Assembly: GCA_002633025.1 (NCBI GenBank)
Contig: NMRB01000603.1
Location: 38,454-102,453 of the forward strand
Origin: Notospermus geniculatus
Taxonomy: Eukaryota; Nemertea; Pilidiophora; Heteronemertea; Lineidae
Direction: 5' to 3'
Length of the DNA stretch: 64,000 nucleotides
The notes beneath the pieces are model-generated. The model was given only the letters and a program-made list of their open reading frames with translations, was not told where the DNA came from and ran no database searches. Shown here piece after piece: positions 21,918 to 34,617 of this stretch (positions within the stretch are counted from its first letter, which is position 1; each line of letters opens with the position of its first letter). The position numbers and the translations under genes are program-made.

Positions 21918-24069
21918 ATGCCTATCACAATTAAGACCGATTACCCTGTGGCCACGCGACGGAGGTCGCGCGTAAAGCGACTGCAGGGGCAATACCTCAC
22001 ATCGAAGTCGCGACGCAGTTACTTCCTGACGTTCGCGATCGTGATCACTTGCGCCGTCACCATTTGGATTTATCTTACCCAGCATATAGGGGTAGAGAAA
22101 GGCAAACGTCGCAGACGACCGGACTTTGATTATGATTGGATATCGACAAACGATACTACAGGAATTGGGCGAAATTTGGAGGAAATCCTGCCGAGACAAC
22201 CTCAGCCATTCTGTAAAGGCATTTTCCAGGACGACCCACAGACAATGCGAGCAGCAGCGGCCTACATGAAAAGTCACCCGCGACACGGGCTGTCTGACGA
22301 CCTGTACTACAAACTGCTTGAAAACTGTGATACGTTTATTAGGCAACGTGGGTATATCATGAGACCTCTATCGGAGGAAGAGGAAAACTTTCCATTGGCT
22401 TACGACATTGTGATGTACGATAACGTTGAACAAACGGAACGGCTCTTGCGCGCCATCTATATGCCACAAAATTATTACTGTATTCACGTGGATAAAAAGG
22501 CGAAAAGTTCGATCCACCTAGTCGTAAAGAAACTCGCTGGATGCTTTCCTAACGTTTTCGTCGCATCGCAACTGGTTTCCGTTCAATGGGGCACTATGAG
22601 TGTCTTACAAGCAGATCTCAATTGTATGGAGGACCTCATGAAATTTAAAAAATGGCGCTACTTTATTAATCTGACGGGACAGGAGATGCCTTTGAAGAGT
22701 AACAGGGAGTTGGTCAGGATACTGAAGGTGTACAATGGTGCAAATGAAATTGAAGGCTTCATGAATCGGTAAGGATAAAGTCACAGATATGGTGATAGTT
22801 CAGCTTTAAAGGGAGACATGCGAAAAATATTGCCCGGCGGGCACAAGTTGTCTGAGTTGTAGCGCCGTCTGTTAATACACGGTGACACTACGCTACATGT
22901 ATATCACAGGCCCCTGTAGAGCTATCAGTGAGTTTCGAACACTGACCTTTCTAACCAAACGTATCTAAAAAACACAACACGTATCTAAACCACACCACGA
23001 GCTCATAAATTCGTGAACTAGTGTTTTTTGGTTAGATACGTGTTCTAAGCCCACTAATAGCTCTACAGGCGCCTGTGATATAGCGTAGTGTCACCGTGTA
23101 TTAACAGACGGCGCAACAACTCAGACAACTTGTGCCCGCCGGGCAATATTTTTCGCATGTCTCCCTTTAAGCCCGCCGCACACGTGAGGCATCTGCCTCA
23201 AGCAAACGTCATTCGTAGCATTTGCCTGAGGCAAATGTCTCACGTGTGCGGTAGTCTTTTGGTGCGTCATCTGCCTCACGGCCGCCGTGACGCAAGTTTC
23301 AAACCTGTTTGATATTTTTTGCTACGAGTGACAAATGTCTCAGCGTGTGCGGGGGACGTGAAGCATTTGCTTCACGTCTTTTTGCTACTTCGCATGCGCA
23401 TACGTCACATGACGTCCAAAATGGCTGCGCCCAGGAAAAAAACCATGACAAATACCGTGAATTAATAAATAAATAATGAATACATGAATAAATTCTAGTG
23501 TGAAACAAAAATGTCAATATGCTCTGCCTAGTCGTATCGCTTTCTCGTCGGTTGACGTCATGACGTCGAACTCTGTTGTGTCTGTTGTGCGACGTGACGT
23601 GACGTGCATGACTTGCTCAGAATCACACTCTGCCATGGAACAACAGCAGGAGGAAGACTCCGTCTCTCATGTCTCTGGCATGTCCGGTGATCATGCCAAT
23701 TATGTATCNCATCAATCGAGCGAGATGTTCTGCTGAAAATGCTTTATTGTTTATTTTGCAGGGCAGCCGACGAATAATTTCACACTCCGACCGCTGATCG
23801 TACGGTACAAACTGTGGAAGGGAGCAGACCAATGTAACGGTTACTGGCAGCGGGGCATTTGTATCTTCAGCATTCGGGATCTCCCCGACATGATCGCCAA
23901 ACCCCATTTCTTCGTGAACAAATTTGTATTAAATTATGACCACCTTGGGCTTGACTGCCTCGAGGAATTGGTCTACAACAAAACCATCTTATCAACTCGC
24001 TCTAATTTTAAATACAATGTAACATTTTATGAAAATTTAGATCATGTTAAACATCATGTTAGGTTATAA
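21918..24069 (+). pseudogene. GCNT-like copy A, exon 2 missing as assembled
   Basis: GT14 beta-1,6-N-acetylglucosaminyltransferase-like gene, a type II Golgi membrane protein. Exon 1 is 21918-22768: basic cytosolic tail, one TM at residues about 35-53, then RLLRAIYMPQNYYCIHVDKK and the QADLNCMEDL block. The last exon is 23762-24069, ending HHVRL. The middle exon, which in copies B and C carries the PDELFFSSLN segment with the probable catalytic Glu, is absent. Exon 1 ends in phase 2, while the last exon expects phase 1, so direct splicing shifts the frame. The intron between them holds a TTAA fold-back element and ends in a single N (23709), exactly where homology to copy B resumes. It is therefore either a true deletion or an assembly gap. 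Confidence 0.75.
22810..23166. mobile_element. Fold-back element with TTAA target duplication, GCNT-A intron
   Basis: A 357-bp near-perfect inverted repeat beginning AGGGAGACATGCG, flanked by TTAA (22806-22809, 23167-23170). Copies B and C have the unoccupied site CAGCTTTAAGGGCC. Confidence 0.88.
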
Positions 24070-26275
24070 CCATTGAGATTCTAGAATTTGGTATACACTA
24101 CACCCTTGTATGCATGCAGTTCAGCTTTAAGGGAAAATCTTCAGCCCCTTCCATTGCCTTACCAAAGGGACGGTGACGGTCACGGTTGACCAGAATTTTT
24201 GAATTCTTTTGATGACGTGCATAGGGGAGAATTTAGTTCGAGCGCTGGCCGCGGAATTTCTGGAAAGGGGTGTATAGCGGGCATCACACCAGGCGAGGGG
24301 AGGGCTCTATCGGAAGCGATCTGAGCCGACCGCATGCACACAACCGCCGATAGGGGCCGAAAGCACAGTCGGACTTCCTGTGCGGTCGGTCCAGGTCGCT
24401 GCAAGCAAAATCGGCTGTTGACGCCAGGTAGTGTGCCATGCATGGGAGATGCTTGGAATTTTCGCGCCTGCTATGATCGCCCGATTAAATAACATGAAAC
24501 CGACATTGCCTGTCTGCGATGGCTGGCGATCGAGAAGGTTGGTGGTGATCAGGGCCTACCGCACAGAAAGTCCGATACTGCTTTTTAAGAGTGGTGCCTA
24601 TCGGTGGGCGCTGGTAGCACAATCGGACTTTCTGTGCGGTGGGCCCAGATGCTTGTGGGATCGCCCGCAGCTTTCTGGTGTGATGCCCACCGTCCTGGTT
24701 AAAGGCGGGGCGGTTGACAGACTGGCGCTTTAGCAACGCGTCGGGAAAGCGTTCAACCAATCAGGGAGGCGGTAACACAGACCGAAACGTCATATCAATC
24801 CATTCTAAACCTTCTACTGACACTGGAATTTTTCTAGAATAGTTCGTTCTTTCTTGAACTTTCTTTAATAACATTCCTTCTAATTTATTTGTTGTACATA
24901 CACGTATCTAGTGATTGCATTTGCATTGCAAATTCTTTGGGAAGAACGCCTCGGAGTGGAAATGACCTTTTCTTGGGCACGATATATATAGAGAGAGACA
25001 GTGCATTTTTTTCCGCCACAGGAGCATTGTGTCCAGCTGGACTACCATCTTAAGCTGCTTTTCCACGAGGCGTTTGCGGGCGCGGAATAGGAGGCGGGCG
25101 CGTGTGGAATCTATCCAACGTATTTCCCTTTAACTTTAGCTGTTTCACCCGCTCCCGCCAGCCACCGAAACCGCGTCCGCAAACGTCTCGTGGAAAAGCA
25201 GCCTTATGACCCAGTCATTATCGATCGAGCAGCGATCATAATAGATTTCCTGTACATTTGGTCCGCTAAGACTGTGCTGCCATCTGTTAGCAATAAGCGC
25301 GGCTGACTGCTCCTATTGAGTTAGTATTTGCTCCCACTTGAAACCATCCTCTAACAGAGTCAGCCGCGCCTTTAGCCAAAAGATGGCAGCAAAGTTCTAG
25401 CGGACCAGTACAATAGAAAATCCTCCTGATTGGTGCTCAGTCAACCATGAATTTGGCCGTGACTCCTATTGGTCAACCGATGACATTTTGAGGTTCCTCA
25501 ATTCCCGCCGAAACCCTTCCGCCATCTATTGTTCTTTCGACGTACTAGACGATTGTGAATTTCTGTTACCAGTCATGGTTACCAGTATTGATTCAGCTTG
25601 TATATGGAACGTTAATATCCTCAGCGTAGCTTTAGCATTACCACAGCTGCTTGTACATAGCAACGGTATTGATGCAACGCTGTACTATGTCGATTTTCTC
25701 GCTGCTGCGTGACGTTGGAGGCAGGTATTACAAACTTTAAAATCAAGTGAGAGATCCATTTTATACCCTTTGATGCCTAGAAATGATTTCCATGGAGCTT
25801 TCCCTGGCTTTGCATGTATCATTGGTGTGCGGCTGGCTTGAAAACAGCAAAATCCGTCGGTCCGTTCCACATGTAGCCTACGCAGGCCCACTGTAGCCTA
25901 TCGAGCATTGTGTCGGCTCCTACCTACAATCTTTGTGGAAGCATCCATACATCCAAGGCCTATACTTAGTCCGTTGCTTTAGCATGTTTAGGCCTCAAAG
26001 TGAAGCAGTATCCTTCACTGAAATGTACAGGGGGAATGAGGGATGTTGGACTAGCTCAGGAAAAGGGTTTGTGAATTCAGCATGGATGAACAGTACATAG
26101 TGAGGATTAGGATAGCTTTGGGTGTTGGTGACAAATCTGGCAGTACCAGATTTTGAACGGGCGGGCGGGGGTGGGGGTAGAATAGAATCAGGGTTTTCCA
26201 CCTTCTGGTTCCGAATTTCATTCTTGTCGTATAATTGTCTCTTGGTAGTTTTCGTGATCGCCCGGGAATTTTTAA

Positions 26276-26693
26276 AGCCTAGGTCACAAATGCACCGGGC
26301 CCCGTACGATTTTCCCCACCCAGCGGCTTGCTGTGGATTTTAGAGACTGAAACTCGGATCTAAGATGAATCATGCCGAAATCGCCTCAAGGAGATAGGCG
26401 GAAAGTAGGCTGGATCAAACTGGGCACCGTAGAAATTGGCCAAAATATCGGTTTTTACTCGCCGTACGGGCCCCGGAGTGGATATGTCCACTCCGGGGCC
26501 CGTACGGCGAGTAAAAACAGACATTTTGGCCAATTTCTACGGTGCCCAGTTTGATCCAGTCTAATTTCCGCTTATCTATTGAGGCGATATTCGGCATAAT
26601 TCATCTTAGATCCGTGTTTCAGTCTCTAAAATCCACGGCAAGCCGCTGGGTGGGGAAAATCGTACGGGGCCCGGTGGATTTGTGACCTAGGCT
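26276..26693. mobile_element. 418-bp TTAA-targeted fold-back element (filled site)
   Basis: The inverted ends AGCCTAGGTCACAAAT lie between TTAA copies (26272-26275, 26694-26697). The paralogous block at 20563-20566 retains a single TTAA with no insert. Arms run almost to the centre (GGAGTGGATATGTCCACTCC). A related shorter element is at 62991-63175. Confidence 0.93.
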
Positions 26694-27301
26694 TTAAGCA
26701 ACGAAAATTTATTGTATGTGAGTTTGCATATAGGCCTACCAATTCAGTACTCCACCTATGATTTTTTGGCATGTGCAATTAATTAGATAAGAAATTTATT
26801 ATATAAGGCCAAATCTTTAGTTATAGCATCACCTCCCTCTTCGGCGAAATTTGCCTCCTCAAATCTTTTTTTCTCAATTTTTCTCTCCCAGTTTACAACA
26901 ACAAAACTCTGACGATCCTCAACTGGGCCACTGACACGTATTTGTACTTTTTGACATAAAAACCTTTTTGAGTTCGTGGGTTTGTCTCCTATGATAAATT
27001 TCATGCTGCAATGCTTAAAAGCTCTCATTCGATTATCATACATGTATTTCAGTATGAAAAATAAAATTAAAAAAAAACAAACTTACTTCCTCGTCACTTT
27101 AGTATGACTGATGCTAAACTAAAGAGGTTGGCCTAATTACATGCATGTAATACATCATACATGTATGATGTATTTAAGCATGGGGAGCACAGCGCGGCCA
27201 AACCTCCCGAGATTGCACATTTCGCGTAGTTCCGAAGTTCACCACTGCAATGAAGCGTCGCCGAACCTGACGTAGGCCTAGACGCTGCAGGGCGCAGAAT
27301 A

Positions 27302-27329
27302 NNNNNNNNNNNNNNNNNNNNNNNNNNNN
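27302..27329. other. Sequence gap (N run)
   Basis: 28 undetermined bases. Confidence 1.
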
Positions 27330-27927
27330 GTCCGCTGTTTGTACGGTTGTTGTGCGCTGTGCATTTTCGTTTTGTTCGGAACTCGTTCGTTGCTCGCCCT
27401 GTACTTGTCAGTCCGCATTCGTTGACGTCCGGTGGAGTTTGACTCGCGGTCGGACTACTCTCTGACCTGCAACGGGTGAACCGCAGGTGTACCGTATGTT
27501 CAGCGGACGATTACCTGAAGGAACGCATGGAGACTGATGAATGACGGATGCGTAACGGGATCCACAGGACAAAACTGAGGACTTCAGGATAAATACAGTA
27601 TATGCCGTACATGTAACGGGTCCCGAACTGACAGCAACGTAGCCTACACCCTGGTGGTCCTCTATTTTCTTCCCTTCGTGAGGGCCTCCAGCGGCAACGG
27701 AGACGACTATCACCACAGGATAATTTTCTTTTGGTCCGTCGGACGTCCGTTAACGCTCTCCGGCAAGGTGTGACAGATATTTTATTCATTTGGATTTCAG
27801 CAAGTTTAGGAATGGCTTGTATTCCTATGAATTGACGCTGTCAAGCAAAACATGCCGGGAAAATAGTCGACGTAGGGAACTTTTGGTGTAATCAGCAGGA
27901 GTCGGACGGATAAAGGAGCAGTTTACG

Positions 27928-28330
27928 GCAATCTCGTACCCAGAGATACGCTCGGCTGAGTTTGTCGCTACACTAAATCTCTGGAGACGGCTACGGACTA
28001 CTACGTGGTTTCCAAGGTACGTGTGAGACACACGGCGCATGAATATATGCTAATTTTTGACCGATTCACCCCAAGTTTATACGGGGCGCCAAGTAGTGCT
28101 TTGTTTTTTCCTTAATATAAACAGATCCCTCATAAAAACCTTCCTAAGGACATTTTTGTGTATAACATTTTATACTTAAATTATTTCAACGCATCTGCGG
28201 TCTGAATTCGGTCTAAAATCGCACGATGCCACAAATCACACGTAAAGCGTGAAATGGCCAGCCGTCTCCAAAGATAGTGGAGCGACACAATCTCGGTCCG
28301 AGCGTAACGAATCTCTGGGTACGAGATTGC
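27928..28330. mobile_element. Fold-back element upstream of GCNT-B (filled site)
   Basis: Inverted arms GCAATCTCGTACCCAGAGAT and their inverse. The paralogous site in copy C (near 34640) reads straight through as GCAGTTCACTGTAG, so the element inserted after duplication or was lost precisely. Flanks AGTTTACG and AGTTCACT suggest an imperfect target duplication. Confidence 0.85.
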
Positions 28331-28523
28331 AGTTCACTGTACTCGTAATCATGGGGTATGGTTCGTTATAGCCGTATTCGTTTACTTCCAGTGTGAGCCA
28401 ATAGTTGCTCTTCAATGTTCATGGTGTTGACTAAAACAAAGACTGAAAGGAGACAAGAATGAAACGAAACGCACAGTGTGGACGAATCGTCGCATTTTAA
28501 AAGCCATTCCAGGTGTGTGAAAA

Positions 28524-31500
28524 ATGCCTATCACAATTAAGACTGATTATCCTGTGGCCACGCGGCGGAGGTCGCGCGTAAAGCGACTGCAGGGGCAATA
28601 TCTCACATCGAAGTCGCGACGCAGTTACTTCCTGACGTTCGCGATCGTGGTCACTTGCGCCGTCACCATTTGGATTTATCTTACTCAGTATATAGGGGTG
28701 GAGAAAGGCAAACGTCGCAGACGACCGGACTTTGATTATGATTGGATATCGACAAACGATACTACAGGTATTGGGCGAAATTTGGAGGAAATCCTGCCGA
28801 GACAACCTCAGCCATTCTGTAAAGGTATTTTCCAAGACGACCCACGGACAATGCGAGCAGCAGCGGCCTACATGAAAAGTCACCCGCGACACGGGCTGTC
28901 GGACGACCTGTACTACAAACTGCTTGAAAACTGTGATACGTTTATAAGGCAACGTGGGTATATCATGAGACCTCTATCGGAGGAAGAGGAAAACTTTCCA
29001 TTGGCTTACGACATTGTGATGTACGATAACGTTGAACAAACGGAACGGCTCTTGCGCGCCATCTATATGCCACAAAATTATTACTGTATTCACGTGGATA
29101 AAAAGGCGAGAAGTTCGATCCACCTAGTCGTAAAGAAACTCGCTGGATGCTTTCCTAATGTTTTCATCGCATCACAACTGGTTTCCGTTCGATGGGGCAC
29201 TATGAGTGTCTTACAAGCAGATCTCAATTGTATGGAGGACCTCGTGAAATTTAAAAAATGGCGCTACTTTATCAATCTGACGGGACAGGAGATGCCTTTA
29301 AAGAGTAATAGGGAGTTGGTCAGGATACTGAAGGTCTATAATGGTGGAAATGAAATTGAAGGCTTCATGAATCGGTAAGGATAACGTCACAGATATGGTC
29401 ATGATGGTGATGGTTCAGCTTTAAGGGCCACGATATTTCCACTTTTCGTCGATAGCCGGCGCCACCGGCGGTGATTGCATCATTCTCCAATACCGTAGTC
29501 CTGCCTTTCGCCCCAGTTTTGGAGAATATATGATTGCAATACAATGCATACGTCATGTACGTGGAAACCCTAGGAACGAGAGTTACTCTACATGTACATG
29601 GGGCGAGGTTGCTAAGCGGTAGTTTAACAACATTGTCAGTAGGGGTCTCCCTTAACGCGGGTATGTTAATTTTAGCGCAGGATAGGGAAGGAACACAATG
29701 CCCCTTTAAATATATGGCCACATAAAATAATTAACTTTTGTGTCAACCTTACAATTTTCTTGTTTTGGTCGAGTTTTTAGCCCTTCCTCACACTTTGCTT
29801 AAACCCAATGAGGAACCGGTAGAATTAAAAATCCAGATGGCAGCACCAGTACAAAAGGTCCAATATCCAATGCATTTTCAATTAAAAATTAAATTTTGTT
29901 GATTTTCTTCATAGAAATCATCAAAATAGAATCAAGGACCAGTAACATTTCTGGTGCTATTTTCCTGGGCAGATTAATTCAGGGATGAAATATTCAATAA
30001 TCATTGACGTGGCAAAAGGATTTCTCATTGCAACCATGGCCCACTTGCCTGCAGGGCCCCCTATTGGCAGGCAGGCGCGGATCCAGAGGGGGGGTTTTGG
30101 GGGTCGTGACCCCCCTCTGCTCGCCACCACCAATTGTTCTTTTCTTCAATAATTTGCGACAATCACCAAAAAACGCAAGAATAAAGATTCTGCTTTGATA
30201 CTGAGATGCCAGGAAATCGCTTCCACGGCCTTCTAGATTTCAAAATTTTCTGGGGGAGGCCCCCGTCGGCGCGGGTATCTTCGGTGCCCGCCTGCAACGA
30301 CGCCTTCGGCGGCCCTGACCCCCCTCTGCCAAAAATCCTGGATCCGCGCCTGGGCAGGGCTTGTTATGCAGGTTCCTCATTGGACAATGTCATTATTCCA
30401 CCTCCAACAAACTATGAAATTAAAGTTCCACTGTATGCATGAGGCGTCAGTATCCCCTGGCGGCAGCATCTGGAACCAATACGCAATAAGACTGGTGTCC
30501 TGTCGAACCCACACATAACCAGTGGTACCAACTAGGCTAGCTGACACAACTCCAGGTGGTGAGTAAAAAATGGCCGCCATCCTTTTCCGCCATCACGTGA
30601 TAAGTTCGACGCGCTGTGATACCATTACTAAACCTTTATCAAGAAAGGTACCATATACTGCGACTCATACTTTTGTGTGTAGGCCTACCAACTGTTTCTG
30701 TGCTTAATTGTTAGTTGATAACGTAGATCATCCAAATAGATAGAGTCTTGTCGAAACTTCCTGATACACCAGTCATGATCAACCTCGCCGCCATGGAATT
30801 AGGCCTAATTTGATCGCGTCTCTACGGGCCGTATGCACCAACGAAGATTATCGTGAACTCAGGTTGAGGCACAACTTTTCCATTGTCACATCATGCCCTG
30901 GCAAACCTAGTGAACAAATGAAAAGCTGTGGCTCAACCTGAGTTCAAGATAATCTTCGTTGGTGCATATGGCCCGACGAGGTTTCCTGAAGACAGCTAAA
31001 CATTTTTGCAGGCTATTTTTCATTTTCTTGCAGTGCGTTCAAAATGCGTCATGCATTTGTTCACACCAAAAGCGGAGATAAAACCAATATTAAAAAAGGA
31101 CCTCCTCCACATGACTTTCGGGTGACTCATGGTGCTGTTCACGTGATCGCATCGCGAGATTTTGTGGAGTTTGCCCTGCGTGACCCGAAGGCAAAGGATC
31201 TCAAGGAGTGGCTGGAGAACACATTAATTCCTGATGAACTTTTCTTTTCGTCGTTGAACTCAAGTCCCCATCTTCACGTGCCGGGTGCTTACACGGGTAA
31301 GAAAACATTTTAGATTGGTTCCCGCTCTTACCGAACGGCGTGACCTAAAGCCAGCCGCACCACCAGGCGGGGGCTTTGCGAAAACTAGGGAGTTTTCGCA
31401 GAGCCCCCGAAACGCCAACGCGAACGCCAAACCCATTCTTCGATGCCACGAAGAGAGCACCGAACAAAAGCATAGACGTTCGCGTTGGCGTTTCGGGGGC

Positions 31501-32028
31501 TTTGCGAAAACTCCCTACTAGTTCGCAAAGCCCCGAAACGCCGACTCGAACGTCTGTCCTATTGTTCGCTGCTCCCTCCGTGGATCAGACAATGGGATTG
31601 GCGTTCGCGTTGGCGTTTCGGGGGCTTTGCGAGAACTCTCTAATCTCTAATATCATACCCGAAGGTGTCCTCAATCGAGCGAGATGTTCTGCTGAAAATG
31701 CTCTATTGTTTATTTTGCAGGGCAGCCGACGAATAATTTCACACTCCGACCGATGATCGTACGGTACAAACTGTGGAAGGGAGCAGACCAATGTAACGGC
31801 TATTGGCAGCGGGGCATTTGTATCTTCAGCATTCGGGATCTCCCCGACATGATCGCCAAACCCCATTTCTTCGTGAACAAATTCGTATTAAATTATGACC
31901 ACCTTGGGCTTGACTGCCTCGAGGAATTGGTCTACAACAAAACCATCTTGTCAACTCGCTCTAATTTTAAATACAATGTAACATTTTATGAAAATTTAGA
32001 TCATGTTAAACATCATGTTAGGTTATAA
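28524..32028 (+). CDS. GCNT-like beta-1,6-N-acetylglucosaminyltransferase, copy B (intact, 3 exons)
   Basis: GT14 (Branch) family enzyme, adding beta-1,6-linked GlcNAc to O-glycans in the Golgi. Exons: 28524-29374, 31034-31296, 31721-32028; GT-AG, phases match, 473 residues. Architecture: arginine/lysine-rich cytosolic tail, TM about 35-53, stem, and a catalytic domain with RLLRAIYMPQNYYCIHVDKK, ADLNCMEDL, YFINLTGQEMPLKSN, KSGDKTN, GAVHVIASRDFVEF, and IPDELFFSSLN, where the Glu corresponds to the catalytic base of mouse core 2 GlcNAcT. N-glycosylation sequons occur in exon 3 (NFT, NKT, NVT). Closest to the GCNT1/3/4 group; core 2 versus other acceptor specificity is not decidable. Exon 1 differs from copy A at only about nine residues. 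Intron 2 holds a large inverted/tandem repeat. Confidence 0.93.
30072..30352. mobile_element. hAT-like MITE with CAGGCGCGGATCCAG ends, GCNT-B intron 1
   Basis: Terminal inverted repeats CAGGCGCGGATCCAG, flanked by GGCAGG on both sides. Related ends occur at 41223-41553 and 42637-42810. Confidence 0.8.
30820..30975. mobile_element. Fold-back element in GCNT-B intron 1
   Basis: Arms ATGCACCAACGAAGATTATC and CTCAGGTTGAG with their inverse. Copy C has only part of it (about 36466-36535). Confidence 0.75.
31360..31650. repeat. Inverted and direct repeat cluster in GCNT-B intron 2
   Basis: Units containing GGGGGCTTTGCGAAAACT and CGTTCGCGTTGGCGTTTCGG occur in both orientations (at least four times). 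There is no matching block in copies A or C. Confidence 0.8.
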
Positions 32029-33694
32029 CCATTGAGATTCTAGAATTTGGTATACACTACACCCTTGTATGCATGCAGTTCAGCTTTAAGGGAAAATCTT
32101 CAGCCCCTTCCATTGCCTTGCCAAAGGGACGGTGACGGTCACGGTTGACCAGAATTTTTGAATTCTTTTGATGACGTGCATAGGGGAGAATTTAGTTCGA
32201 GCGCTGGCCGCTGAATTTCTGGAAAGGGGTGAAGAGCGGGCATCACACCAGGCGAGGGGAGGGCTCTATCGGAAGCGATCTGAGCCGACCGCAAGCACTG
32301 TCGAACTTTCTGTGCGGTCGGTCCAGGTCGCTGCAAGCAAAATCGGCTGTTGACGCCAGGTAGTGTGCCCTGCATGTGAGATGCTTGGAATTTTCGCGCC
32401 TGCGATGATCGCCCGATTAAATAACATGAAACCGACATTGCCTGTCTGCGATGGCTGGCGATCGAGAAGGTTGGTGGCGATCAGGGCCGACCGCACAGAA
32501 AGTTAGAGTGGTGCCTGTCGGTGGGCGCTGGTAGCACAATCGGACTTTCTGTGCGGTCGGCCCAGATGCTTGTGGGATCGCCCGCAGCTTTCTGGTGTGA
32601 TGCCCACCGTCCTGGTTAAAGGCGGGGCGGTTGACAGACTGGCGCTTTAGCAACGCGTCGGGAAAGCGTTCAACCAATCAGGGAGGCATTAACACAGACC
32701 GAAACGTCATATCAATCCATTCTATAAACCTTCTACTGACACTGGAATTTTTCTAGAATAGTTCGTTCTTTCTTGAACTTTCTTTAATAACATTCCTTCT
32801 AAATTTATTTGTTGTACATACACGTATTTAGTGATTGCATTTGCATTGCAAATTCTTTGGGAAGAACGCCTCGGAGTGGAAATGACCTTTTCTTGGGCAC
32901 GATATATATATAGAGAGAGACAGTGCATTTTTTTCCGCCACAGGAGCATCGTGTCCAGCTGGACTACCATCTTAAGCTGCTTTTCCACCAGGCGTTTGCG
33001 GGCGCGGAATAGGAGGCGGGCGCGTGTGGAATCTATCCAACGTATTTCCCTTTAAAGTTAGCTGTTTCACCCGCTCCCGCCACCGAAACCGCGTCCGCAA
33101 ACGTCTCGTGGAAAAGCAGCCTTATGAGAATGAGTGCGGGCACTCCGCACTGTGTCAGGACAACAATGAATATTTACCAACGGAGCCAGAACTTATTACT
33201 TCATATTGCTAATTTCAATTCCGGGGGGTGGGGGCAATAGGAGCCGTCAGTCAGTTGACCAACAGGTGTCCGGCCCAATTCAATGCCAAGCGGACCCACT
33301 CATGCTTGATTGAGCACCAATCAACAGAAGTTAATAGACATAGACATAGACATAGAAATACATGTAGACATACAGCTATAGTTTATCATTAACTCCTTAC
33401 CTTACAAAGAGGTATTAGAGGATACATGATTGAAACTGGTCCGAAATTTGCTGCCCCCTTTTGACAATATGCGCGGCTGACTGCTGCTCCTATTGAAGAT
33501 TTTGCCACCAACTTTTGTCCTGACAGACGTAATTGCCATGTACACACTGAAAACACTCAACATGAATGAAAAAATTTCGTAGAAGAATAAATTTTACTTT
33601 AAAATCAATTCTTTCCGTGAAAGATTTTTTTATATAGCCTGATATCATACACTGTGCATGTACATATTTGTGAACATCGATTATTCAAAGGCGA

Positions 33695-33853
33695 TATGGG
33701 ACAGTAAGCCGTGGTGCCTTGTACCTTGTTTCTTTGCAAGGGCAAGTAAAAGGCCCCATCCAAGTGAGGAACATGAGTAGCTTGAGATGGCCTCCTCCGT
33801 ACTTACCAGGGCCAATAATGCTATAGCATGATAGCGTCCCCTGACGGAAAAAT
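33695..33853 (+). mobile_element. SINE family 2, truncated copy
   Basis: Matches the 3' body of the 5788-6041 element from ATGGGACAGTAAGC onward; the tRNA-like head is missing. Confidence 0.7.
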
Positions 33854-34240
33854 GAAATACAAATTCAAAGGCGTTTTGACGCATGCTTGAATGATCGCGG
33901 TCCCGTCACGGTGACATGATTGCCCCAGTTTCCCTTTTGTATCGAGTCGTATCGAGAAATATGAAAAGACTACCACAAACTTGAATGTACTGTATTGTCT
34001 CGGCAGACAGTCACGCAGTCATTCGGTCATGCAGGCATTCTTGTGTGAGTGGTGGACGACTAAAAACATCGTGCAAATTTCCTACATTACAGCTGTTCAT
34101 TAAGGAATATCTTTTAGCTATTTTATTCCTTTGGATTTCAGCAAGTTTAGGAATGACTTCCTATGAATTGACGCTGTCAAACAAAACATGCCGGGAAAAT
34201 AGTCGACGGAGGTAACTTTTGGTGTAAACATCTAGGCCCC

Positions 34241-34617
34241 GGCCGATTTCACAAAGGGTGTCTGTTTCCACTAGGCATATAGAGTGTTTGCACCGGTGGC
34301 CATGTTGGAGGTATGAACAAAAGAATTTGTCGCCAGTCACGGTCTACGGAGATTAACTTCGATTGTTTTGGAAGTCTGGTTCTTTTGTTGTATGCCTCCA
34401 ACATGGCCGCTGTGACGTCACGTGCAAATCTGCCGCGTCTTGCGGCGAGCGGAGCGGTTTTCACAGGCATTGGGATAATCAATAGGCCATTGTATTGTTA
34501 AACCATCGAAGGAACATCCAAAGCCGTGTGAAAACCGCACCGCTCGCCGGAGACCGCCGCGGATTCCGCTAGTGGAAACGGAAACGGGCCTTTAAACACC
34601 CTTTGCGAAATCGGCCG
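34241..34617. mobile_element. Fold-back element upstream of GCNT-C (filled site)
   Basis: Outer arms GGCCGATTTCACAAAGGGTG with inverse, and inner arms with CCATGTTGGAGG. The paralogous position before copy B (about 27890) lacks it. Confidence 0.8.

Larger units (their letters stand above)
24070..28523. other. GCNT-A to GCNT-B spacer
   Basis: Copy A downstream sequence (shared with 32029-33120), then the second copy of the 19.65-21 kb block, a 28-N gap at 27302-27329 and two fold-back elements. No coding exon is supported; a short GC-rich inverted repeat with ACCGCACAGAAAGTCCGA arms lies at about 24548-24648. Confidence 0.6.

Noticed and set aside
21756-22346. Minus-strand open frames of 150-234 codons opposite GCNT exon 1 (also at 28497-28952 and 34569-35273)
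   Set aside because: Shadows of the plus-strand glycosyltransferase exon, whose protein homology and splice phases are clear.
30206-30442. Short coding frames inside the GCNT-B intron
   Set aside because: They fall within the CAGGCGCGGATCCAG MITE and share no homology.
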